Of a DNA stretch of 64,000 nt, positions 15,023-21,107 are shown piece after piece; position 1 is the stretch's first letter; each line of letters begins with the position of its first letter. Both the position numbers and the translations under genes were made by a program. The notes below the pieces were generated by a model. That model was not told where the DNA came from and did no database searches. It worked only from the letters and a program-made list of their open reading frames with translations. The stretch comes from a virus: IMG/VR virus record IMGVR_UViG_3300029911_000025, positions 1 through 64,000 of that record. The stretch is one strand, 5' to 3'.

Positions 15023-15731
15023 CGTACACCGCGAAGATGACCGGGTTACGCGAGAACTTAAGGCACTGGCCCCCACAGAAGATGCGAACCTGTGGTTCTG
15101 GTGGGTCATGGCGCGGCTGTTCAACAAGCCGCGCACCATGGCGCTTTTGTCCAACATGCGGTACATGGGCAAGCTGACCCTCAACCATGAGCAGATGCGC
15201 AAGACTTTGAAGGAAGCCCGCGAACACGGCCCTATCTTCAACGGCGCGTACATTGTGTCCACGAACGGCGTTTCCATGGACAAAGTGGACTACATAATCG
15301 ACCGCGTGTTGAAGCCGCTGTGGGCGGCGCGTAAAGATTTGCGACCGCTGCAAAACCAATATCTGTCCGGGTACCACGCGGATTTAATGCAGTTTGATGG
15401 GCTCGGAAGTTTCATCGCCGCGCAAGTGGTGGCGGACCTTAAGTACGTGGAGCCGCTCCTAAGCGCGCCTGATTGGGGGACTTGGGCCGCGCCCGGCCCC
15501 GGTAGCAGGCGCGGGCTAAACCGCGTGTTTGACCGACCTGTAGACGCTCCGTGGCGCACTGACGAGTGGCTGGCGCACCTTACCCAGCTACGCGCGGCCC
15601 TGAGCATGCGCGACAGGCTCCATGCGCAAGACCTACAGAACTGTCTGTGTGAATTCGATAAGTACGAACGCGCGCGACTAGGTGAGGGGCGGCCGAAACA
15701 ACTTTACAAGGAGTCCTCGCTATGCAGATAA
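14901..15731 (+). CDS. Thymine-hypermodification protein, HMUDK-helical/aGPT-pyrophosphorylase-like
   Basis: The 276-residue protein shows the pattern of the helical superfamily shared by the 5-hmdU DNA kinase helical domain and the alpha-glutamyl/putrescinyl thymine pyrophosphorylases. The matching segments are RLKKEAGKPRPWTKDPILGN, YRFCNVHREDD, LGSFIAAQVVADL, APGPGSRRGLNR and, near the end, LHAQDLQNCLCEFDKYER. In phages with hypermodified thymine, members act after a kinase puts phosphate on 5-hydroxymethyluracil in DNA, replacing it with another group. No kinase, radical-SAM or PLP partner is in this window; they may lie outside. A thymidylate-synthase relative, dUTPase, glycosyltransferase and sugar epimerase are nearby. 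Confidence 0.78.
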   Translation: MRTKELVKFIKERESIRLKKEAGKPRPWTKDPILGNYRFCNVHREDDRVTRELKALAPTEDANLWFWWVMARLFNKPRTMALLSNMRYMGKLTLNHEQMRKTLKEAREHGPIFNGAYIVSTNGVSMDKVDYIIDRVLKPLWAARKDLRPLQNQYLSGYHADLMQFDGLGSFIAAQVVADLKYVEPLLSAPDWGTWAAPGPGSRRGLNRVFDRPVDAPWRTDEWLAHLTQLRAALSMRDRLHAQDLQNCLCEFDKYERARLGEGRPKQLYKESSLCR

Positions 15732-15850
15732 TCGAAGCACTCGGTTTCATTGTGGCCGCGCTTATATTAGCCGCCACATTCTCCTATGGTGGTTTTGGCC
15801 GCGCTGTAGGAGATTCCCCCCGCTGGCCACAAAAGGAATACTGTCTATGA
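15722..15850 (+). CDS. Single-span membrane peptide (42 aa)
   Basis: The ATG lies within the last bases of the previous gene and the stop overlaps the next start (ATGA). Residues 4-24 (IEALGFIVAALILAATFSYGG) form one transmembrane helix, followed by a short polar tail. The function is unknown. Confidence 0.5.
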   Translation: MQIIEALGFIVAALILAATFSYGGFGRAVGDSPRWPQKEYCL

Positions 15851-16146
15851 GTAAACAACTGAATGTCGGCGCGACTTCCACGGCGACTGTGTCCTACCAG
15901 GACCCGGCTGGCGCTACCGTGCCGGTCGTGGGCACGCCTACGTGGACCGTGGATAACTCCGCCGTCGCAACGGTGGTCCCGGCCGCGGGCGGCCTCAGCG
16001 CCGTGGTCACCGCCGTCGCCGTTGGCACGGCTACCGTGACCGTTACGGCCGAGGGCGATCCGACCCCCGGCGTCGACACGATCACTCTGACCGGCTCGGT
16101 CGTCGTGGTCGACGAAGCCAGCACCGGCACGCTGACTTTCTCCTAA
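15847..16146 (+). CDS. Ig-like (BIG2) domain protein (99 aa)
   Basis: The protein is a single bacterial Ig-like group 2 domain: alternating Val/Thr strands with TWTVDNSAVATV and VTAVAVGTATVTVTAEGD, the usual BIG2 signature. Such free-standing domains in phages often decorate the capsid or tail and bind carbohydrates on surfaces. Here it is far from the late operon and on the other strand, so it may be made at a different time. The ATG at 15847 (ATGA overlap) was preferred to a longer upstream frame. Confidence 0.75.
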   Translation: MSKQLNVGATSTATVSYQDPAGATVPVVGTPTWTVDNSAVATVVPAAGGLSAVVTAVAVGTATVTVTAEGDPTPGVDTITLTGSVVVVDEASTGTLTFS

Positions 16147-16236
16147 GCCTCATGGGGTTCTGCCCGGACTGGGCGGACGCAAGCGCTGGTAGGGCGGCCC
16201 CAGACTAGGACATTTCGCACCACTGGGGAACAACGA

Positions 16237-17313
16237 ATGTATGTGATACGCGCGCGTAATGTGCAGCAAGCACTGCCAGAAGCCCTTCTGGCGCTAAGGG
16301 CACACGGCATCCGAGAATCATCACGGGTGGGAGATGTTCTTCGCTTTCCAAGCCCGGTGACTACCGTGCTGGAGAAACCCATGGAGCGAGTTATCTTTCA
16401 CGCGTGGCGAGACGCCAATCCGTTCTTTCACATAGTAGAAGCTGCGTGGATGCTTGCTGGGCGCGATACCCTTAGCGACCTCACGCCGTATGTGAAGAAC
16501 ATGGAGAATTTCAGCGACGACGGCGGGGTTACTCAGCCCGGCGCTTACGGTAAGCGGTGGCGAGAGCATGAAGGGCCACGCTTCGTTGATCAGCAGATAT
16601 GGCCTGATCAGCTTAACTGGACGGTCAAGCGTTTGCGCGAAAACCCAAACGACCGGCGTGTAGTCGTGCAGATGTGGGACCCCGGCGTTGATATCGAAGC
16701 CGCTGACAACAACGGCAAGGACGTTCCCTGTAATCTGACGATGATACCGTGGGCCATGGGCGGCAAGCTTCACCTGACCGTCTTCAATCGCAGCAACGAT
16801 ATTATCTGGGGATTGTACGGCGCCAACGCTGTTCATTTCAGCATGTGCTTGGAGTACTTGGCGGGCCGCGTGGGTTTGGCCGTGGGAACTATGACCACGG
16901 TGTCCAATAACTTTCACGCGTACGTGGACAAAATACCGCCGATGGCCGTTGTCGAATCAAGCCTGTTCCATGCCGGTGATCCGTATTCAAATGCCCCCGA
17001 TCTTGTGGCGCCCACAAGCTTGTTCGCTGACTGGGGCTTTAAGGTCATGGACGACGCCTACGAGCGCGTGATGCGGGAAGACCTGGACCAGTTCTTTAAT
17101 CACGGGCCAATGGCCACGATGAGTGATGCCCGGTGGCCGTGGCTGCGCCGGGCGCTAGCGCCCATGGCGCTTGCGCACCAACGCCACAAGGGGCCTCGCC
17201 TAGGGCGGCGCGCGGGAACCCTTAGCATACTAAGCAGCGTAGAAGCCTCGGACTGGCGCCGCGCCGCTACCGAATGGGCAGAGCGTCGATACCGGGTGCC
17301 CCATGGGGGTTAG
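16237..17313 (+). CDS. Thymidylate synthase family, candidate dUMP hydroxymethylase
   Basis: The 358-residue enzyme has thymidylate-synthase fold landmarks: the nucleophile in VPCNLTMIPW, FNRSNDIIWGLYGANAVHFS (phosphate-binding RS and the Asn after the loop) and VSNNFHAYVD. Canonical ThyA has PCH at the nucleophile, with GLPFNI in the next block; the departures place this in the phage subgroup that includes dUMP hydroxymethylases and divergent synthases. It would make dTMP, or 5-hydroxymethyl-dUMP for a modified genome. Position among a hypermodification-type protein and dUTPase favours the second reading. Sequence alone does not settle the product. Confidence 0.78.
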   Translation: MYVIRARNVQQALPEALLALRAHGIRESSRVGDVLRFPSPVTTVLEKPMERVIFHAWRDANPFFHIVEAAWMLAGRDTLSDLTPYVKNMENFSDDGGVTQPGAYGKRWREHEGPRFVDQQIWPDQLNWTVKRLRENPNDRRVVVQMWDPGVDIEAADNNGKDVPCNLTMIPWAMGGKLHLTVFNRSNDIIWGLYGANAVHFSMCLEYLAGRVGLAVGTMTTVSNNFHAYVDKIPPMAVVESSLFHAGDPYSNAPDLVAPTSLFADWGFKVMDDAYERVMREDLDQFFNHGPMATMSDARWPWLRRALAPMALAHQRHKGPRLGRRAGTLSILSSVEASDWRRAATEWAERRYRVPHGG

Positions 17314-17476
17314 AGGCCGCCCCGGCGGCAAAGGTCCGACGATGTTCTGGACCGCTAAGGAGCGCGCTTTGGTGCGGGCCGCTCTAAATGACTTAGTACG
17401 AAAGATACCCCGCCACACGCAGCGGGCCATTATCAGCCTTATGTTAAGAATGGAGAGCGGTGAATTCGATGATTAA
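17303..17476 (+). CDS. Small basic protein (57 aa)
   Basis: The start lies inside the last codons of the thymidylate-synthase-like gene and the end overlaps the DUF3310 gene by 8 bases. The peptide opens with a GVRGRPGGKGPTMFW segment and continues as a basic helix (KERALVRAALNDLVRKI). It could bind nucleic acid. No family is recognised. Confidence 0.5.
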   Translation: MGVRGRPGGKGPTMFWTAKERALVRAALNDLVRKIPRHTQRAIISLMLRMESGEFDD

Positions 17477-17849
17477 ACAAGTCGGCGGCGAGCACTACGA
17501 GTACGGAGACCCAGATAACCAACACTGGGATTTAATGGACCGCTGGGACATTGAGTACCTCCCGGCCACGGCAACCAAGTACATCGTTCGCTTTGACCGC
17601 AAGGGAACTCCCAAACTCGACCTTGAAAAGTCGATAAGTTATCTGGAGAAGCAGCTCCAGTGCCATCCGAACAAAGGTTGCCGCCGACTTGTGCCGCTGT
17701 CTGAAATGGAAATTTGGTATCAATCCAATGAAGTGAGCGGCGCAAAAATGGTACTGCTGGAACTTGTTCTCGTAGAAGGCGCGCCAAGGAACTTGCGCCA
17801 AGCAATCAAAATCTTGAAGGAGATTATCAGTGCAGAATATAACAGTTAA
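17469..17849 (+). CDS. DUF3310 phage protein
   Basis: The segment VGGEHYEYGDPDNQHWDLM, then YLPATATKYIVRFDRKGTPKLDLEKSISYLEKQL, is a clear match to DUF3310, a small helical family common in phages and often placed with nucleotide-metabolism genes. The function is unproven. A start at GTG 17460 would add three residues and has a closer GGAG; ATG 17469 is chosen for convention. It overlaps the dUTPase start by 20 bases. The C-terminal 55 residues are not part of the family and look helical. Confidence 0.8.
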   Translation: MIKQVGGEHYEYGDPDNQHWDLMDRWDIEYLPATATKYIVRFDRKGTPKLDLEKSISYLEKQLQCHPNKGCRRLVPLSEMEIWYQSNEVSGAKMVLLELVLVEGAPRNLRQAIKILKEIISAEYNS

Positions 17850-18327
17850 GAGACTTCCCCATAATCTTGACCTCCCGCTGCCCGCGTTCCAAACAAAGGG
17901 TTCGGCAGGCATGGACCTTCCCGCCGCCGTGCAGGTCCCCGTGACTATCGAGCCCGGCGAACGTATGATGATTCCCACGGGGTTGGCCATGGCCATACCG
18001 CAAGGCTTCGTGGGCCTCATCTGTTCGCGCTCTGGTCTCGGTGCAAAGAACGGAGTGGTGGTGCTCATCGCGCCGGGCCTCATCGACTCCGACTACCGTG
18101 GCGAACTATTGGTCACGCTCTTTAATTCAAGCAAGCGCGAACCGTTCACGATTAACCGTGGCGACCGCATTGCTCAGCTCATGGTGACGCCGGTGTTCCA
18201 GCCGGAGTGGCGCGAAGTCGACGAACTTACCGAGACGGAGCGCGGCGCGGGCGGCTTCGGCTCTACAGACAAAAAAGGCCCCGACATTGCTGCCGGGGCC
18301 AGTTCAGGGACGAGGAAGAAAGTTTAG
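17830..18327 (+). CDS. dut: dUTPase (deoxyuridine triphosphatase)
   Basis: All five motifs of trimeric dUTPase are visible in 165 residues: GSAGMDL, CSRSGLGAKNGV, GLIDSDYRGEL, RIAQLMV and the C-terminal GAGGFGSTD arm that closes over the active site. The enzyme converts dUTP to dUMP, keeping uracil out of DNA and supplying dUMP to the thymidylate-synthase-like enzyme encoded upstream. It starts at GTG overlapping the DUF3310 gene. Its last 20 residues are an extra tail whose DNA contains the terminator of the opposing late operon, and its stop overlaps the last late gene by four bases. Confidence 0.95.
   Translation: MQNITVKRLPHNLDLPLPAFQTKGSAGMDLPAAVQVPVTIEPGERMMIPTGLAMAIPQGFVGLICSRSGLGAKNGVVVLIAPGLIDSDYRGELLVTLFNSSKREPFTINRGDRIAQLMVTPVFQPEWREVDELTETERGAGGFGSTDKKGPDIAAGASSGTRKKV
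18271..18300 (-). terminator. Terminator of the minus-strand late operon
   Basis: On the minus strand a 7-base-pair stem (GGCCCCG and CGGGGCC, + coordinates 18277-18283 and 18294-18300) is followed by six T residues. It lies 24 bases beyond the last late gene and inside the dUTPase coding sequence. On the + strand no T tract follows the hairpin, so it should act in the minus direction only. Confidence 0.85.
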
Positions 18328-18539
18328 CTGCCCGCTGCGTCTCGGGCCGCCACATCGGCGTCCAACTTGGCGACATCCGCATCGAGTTGGACGCCGGAAT
18401 TGGCAAACGCCGTATCAAGCTGCGTTTGAGTTTCCGGCGAGAAAGACGCCTTGATCGTATTGTAGTCGTTGTACAGCGCCGGAATGTCGGCGATGCCAGC
18501 GTTGATTGCGGCGAGGATCACGCCTGCAAGTGCTCCCAT
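18324..18539 (-). CDS. Small lysis-region protein with amphipathic helices (71 aa)
   Basis: It is the last gene of the late operon. TAGGAG stands just before the ATG. It begins with a hydrophobic MGALAGVILAAINAGIADI helix and ends in an Ala/Asp-rich coiled-coil-like helix (LDADVAKLDADVAARDAA). Small size, hydrophobic N-terminus and position behind endolysin and spanin-like genes suggest a lysis accessory or membrane role, without family support. Confidence 0.6.
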   Translation of the reverse strand: MGALAGVILAAINAGIADIPALYNDYNTIKASFSPETQTQLDTAFANSGVQLDADVAKLDADVAARDAAGS

Positions 18540-18551
18540 TGTGTCGGTCTC

Positions 18552-19181
18552 CTACTTGGTTGCGGGAAGCGCGGCGGCGACCACGGGGCTCGTGGCGGCT
18601 AGCTGCGTAGGCACGGCCTGGAGATTGGCGAGCTGCGCCGCAGCGAGCACCAAGTTCCCGGCCTTGTAGTACGTTCGCGCTTGCTTGGCGTAGCCGTCGG
18701 CCGCATCGGCGATGGCCTTGATCTTGTCCGCCACCGCGAGGCTCACAGTTTTGGTAGTTACCAAGCCATCGGCGATAAGCACGGCGGCGTCCGCTGCCAC
18801 CTGCGCATCGGTGATCGATTTCTCCACTGTCTGCGACGTGGTAAGCGCCGCGCCGCTAAGGCTGGCACAGCCCACCAATGGGCCACCCAAGCCCACGGCG
18901 CCCCCTACGATCAGCAGGGGAAGCAGGAAGGCCGCCAGCGGCGGCGTTTTGGCCACCACCACACTGCCCGTGGCCGCCGCCGTGGCGATGGCGCTTTTCA
19001 CGTGCAGAAAATCCCACACGCCAAAACCGAACAGAACGAAAGTGGTGAGACCGGCGAACGCGGCGGCTGCGTCCGTACCGGCGATCTTGCCAGAGGTGAC
19101 AATGGGAAGCATCACTGCCGCCCCCGCACCAATGGATTGCAGCGCCTTGATCGCAAGCGCCTTAACGTCGGATTCTGTCAT
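18552..19181 (-). CDS. Membrane protein with internal lipobox, spanin-like candidate (209 aa)
   Basis: The ATG at 19181 (ATGA overlap with endolysin, TTGGGAG upstream) is preferred to a longer frame. Residues 15-60 form two hydrophobic segments. A third hydrophobic stretch, FLLPLLIVGGAVGLGGPLVGC, ends in a Cys preceded by a lipobox-like GPLVGC and followed by Ala/Ser. After it comes a long Ala-rich helical region (SQTVEKSITDAQVAADAAV and onward). The layout looks like a holin or antiholin fused to an outer-membrane spanin-like half, but spanin Cys is usually N-terminal. Tail-to-lysis position supports a lysis role. Confidence 0.6.
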   Translation of the reverse strand: MTESDVKALAIKALQSIGAGAAVMLPIVTSGKIAGTDAAAAFAGLTTFVLFGFGVWDFLHVKSAIATAAATGSVVVAKTPPLAAFLLPLLIVGGAVGLGGPLVGCASLSGAALTTSQTVEKSITDAQVAADAAVLIADGLVTTKTVSLAVADKIKAIADAADGYAKQARTYYKAGNLVLAAAQLANLQAVPTQLAATSPVVAAALPATK

Positions 19182-19609
19182 GAATATTTCTCCCAAGGAA
19201 GTTGAAAATGACCCCAGTCGTGGAAGGTAGACACAACGCCCGGTGTCCACGCGCCCACTGCCGCGCCGCCCCATTCTATTGGGACGTTGAGGATATCTGC
19301 GGCATGTTGTATTTGACTGGCGATTTGCTTGAACGCGCCGCCCTGTGCGTTGGCCACGGCCCAATCTAACTGACCGCCTGTGCCGATCACGCAGACGTCC
19401 ACGGCACACGCCAGCCCGTGTTCGCCCGCTTGTGGCAAGTGGCGGCTATGCAGCGTCTCGGAATGCCCAGAGGCTACCAGCGCCGCTTCGGCCGTTGCCG
19501 TGCGTATGCCGTAAACAACTTGGAACGCAACAGGAGTTTGGGCCGCTGATAGAACGACCTTGGCCAAATCCGGGTGAACGCGCGATAGAAGACCATGCGG
19601 GTCAACCAT
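19178..19609 (-). CDS. Endolysin, M15-type L-alanyl-D-glutamate peptidase
   Basis: The 143-residue protein has SETLHSRHLPQ, then EHGLACAVDV and the C-terminal FHDWGHFQLPWEKY, the His/Asp/His zinc and catalytic pattern of M15 (VanY/endolysin) peptidases that cut the peptide stem of peptidoglycan. The ATG at 19609 is placed by the ATGGTTGA overlap with the holin-like gene and by the typical endolysin opening VHPDLAKVVLSAA; the frame stays open upstream but has no ribosome site. There is no signal peptide, so export should need a holin, and two membrane proteins precede it. Confidence 0.88.
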   Translation of the reverse strand: MVDPHGLLSRVHPDLAKVVLSAAQTPVAFQVVYGIRTATAEAALVASGHSETLHSRHLPQAGEHGLACAVDVCVIGTGGQLDWAVANAQGGAFKQIASQIQHAADILNVPIEWGGAAVGAWTPGVVSTFHDWGHFQLPWEKYS

Positions 19610-19964
19610 GGTGTAGTGGCTTTGGCCTGCATGATATAGCCCACGCGCGGTTGAGATGGCGCCACACATGCACCGGGCGGCGCTGTCCAAGCATGTTTAC
19701 CAGCATGACGAAATTGTAGAACGCCATGATACCTGAGAAAGCAGCGAGCGGAACAGCGGCGTCCCCGGCGAATTTCACGCCGTGGTGGCCGTAGAACAAC
19801 GCGGCCAAGCCGCCGAGCGCCACGGCGGCCAAAAACATAACGACCCGCACGGCGGGCGGCGCGCACGGCCACATCGTGTTCACACCTGACAGAAGTATCT
19901 GGCGCGTGCCAAGACAAATTCCAGCGATACCAAGAAATATCGTTGTTATGAGGTTGATGGTCAT
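19602..19964 (-). CDS. Holin-like membrane protein (120 aa)
   Basis: Three hydrophobic segments are visible: residues 1-25 (LITTIFLGIAGICLG), 35-58 (VRVVMFLAAVALGGLAALF) and 68-90 (VPLAAFSGIMAFYNFVML). A basic tail follows. Directly upstream of the endolysin with an overlapping stop/start, this is the natural holin candidate, although it lacks a named holin family signature. Confidence 0.68.
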   Translation of the reverse strand: MTINLITTIFLGIAGICLGTRQILLSGVNTMWPCAPPAVRVVMFLAAVALGGLAALFYGHHGVKFAGDAAVPLAAFSGIMAFYNFVMLVNMLGQRRPVHVWRHLNRAWAISCRPKPLHHG

Positions 19965-19966
19965 AC

Positions 19967-20290
19967 TTAGTGCCTCGCTCTAATGTTTGTACCGCCCAAA
20001 CGGCGGACTAACCCGGTTCCCATTAGATGAACAATGCTAGGAGCAACCGGGTTGCTTATCATACCAAGGACAACGGCGATGGCTCGAAGGTCAGCAGGTT
20101 GAGACTGGCGCACAACATCTCCAATGAATTGCGTGAACCCAGCGGATCCAATAGCACCGATTGCAAGGGCGATGATACATTCTGCTGTACCCGTAGTTCT
20201 ACGTCCGCCTGCCCACGCTACCAGCAATCGCGGGGCGGCATACACGAAAGCCCCAAAGAACCCCCAGATCGCTAATTCATAGACAAGCAC
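19967..20290 (-). CDS. Membrane protein of lysis cassette, GTG start (107 aa)
   Basis: A GTG at 20290 preceded by GGAGGGGCAAG is chosen; the longer frame from 20365 would overlap the tail gene. Hydrophobic segments lie at residues 5-22 (LAIWGFFGAFVYAAPRLLV), about 35-52 (CIIALAIGAIGSAGFTQF) and 65-85. The protein ends in a basic tail. It may be a second holin or antiholin. The next gene begins two bases after its stop. Confidence 0.65.
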   Translation of the reverse strand: MLVYELAIWGFFGAFVYAAPRLLVAWAGGRRTTGTAECIIALAIGAIGSAGFTQFIGDVVRQSQPADLRAIAVVLGMISNPVAPSIVHLMGTGLVRRLGGTNIRARH

Positions 20291-20354
20291 CTTGCCCCTC
20301 CTTTGCGCAGTGTGCGCTGTTAGCCCCTGCCAACCTGTTTGTAAACCACCGCGA

Positions 20355-21107
20355 CTAGCTTCCACGCCCGTACAGGCTCACAACGGTTCCATTCGTGAAG
20401 GCGCTCCCGCTGTCGATAAAGACCGTGACCGACGTCACCGCCGCCGTGCCGGTCCAAACGCCGGAGACCGAGGTCAGGGCCGAAAAGTTTCCGCCCGCGA
20501 GCATCATCGACTTCGGGATCGTCGAGTTCGCGTAGTTCCCGATCGTGACCTCGAAGTGGCTGGGGTTCGGCGCGTAGCTGGAACCGCTCAGTCCATACCC
20601 GGCGAAGTAGGTCTGCGAGGACGCGGCGGCGCTGACGCCGCTTGAAACGGACCGCATGTATTGGAAGAAGTAGTCGGCGCCGCTGTCCCCGTTTAGCTGG
20701 ACCGCTAAACTATCGTTCGTCACCGCATGGGTCGACGACCCGTCGACGACGACGACGAGGTCGCGGTAGGCGCCGGACACGGACGAAAAGGTCACGCTGG
20801 TAGCGGCCCCCGACGTTATGGTCTGGCTGATAAATTGCAGGGCCCCCGAGCCGCCGCCGGAGCCACAGGCCGCCCCGGCGTCGCCCACCTGATTCGCTGA
20901 GACGAACTTTGCGCAGTTTCCAGAGCCCGGCGTCCCGCTAACCGTCGGATAAACATTTGCTCCCCCGTCGGTCAGGGTGTCCGCCGATTGAAGCTGCTGC
21001 TGCTGGCCGGTCGGGCCGATGACGAGGGGCTTGCGGTTCGCGGCCTCGGCCTGACCGGCGATCAGCGCGGCGGCCCATAGGGCGACGAGAGCGAGGCGAG
21101 TTCTCAT
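20355..21107 (-). CDS. Exported or tail-associated protein with C-terminal beta domain (250 aa)
   Basis: Residues 1-22 look like a signal peptide (RLALVALWAAALIAGQAEA), which is unusual for a virion protein. The rest is Ser/Gly/Thr-rich with a Gly-Ser linker near residue 85, then ALQFISQTITSGAATSVTFSSV and the closing GTVVSLYGRGS. That closing pattern is frequent at the ends of phage tail fibre and receptor-binding proteins. It follows the tail-tip gene with an ATGA-type overlap. A host-recognition or fibre role is likely. Confidence 0.65.
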   Translation of the reverse strand: MRTRLALVALWAAALIAGQAEAANRKPLVIGPTGQQQQLQSADTLTDGGANVYPTVSGTPGSGNCAKFVSANQVGDAGAACGSGGGSGALQFISQTITSGAATSVTFSSVSGAYRDLVVVVDGSSTHAVTNDSLAVQLNGDSGADYFFQYMRSVSSGVSAAASSQTYFAGYGLSGSSYAPNPSHFEVTIGNYANSTIPKSMMLAGGNFSALTSVSGVWTGTAAVTSVTVFIDSGSAFTNGTVVSLYGRGS

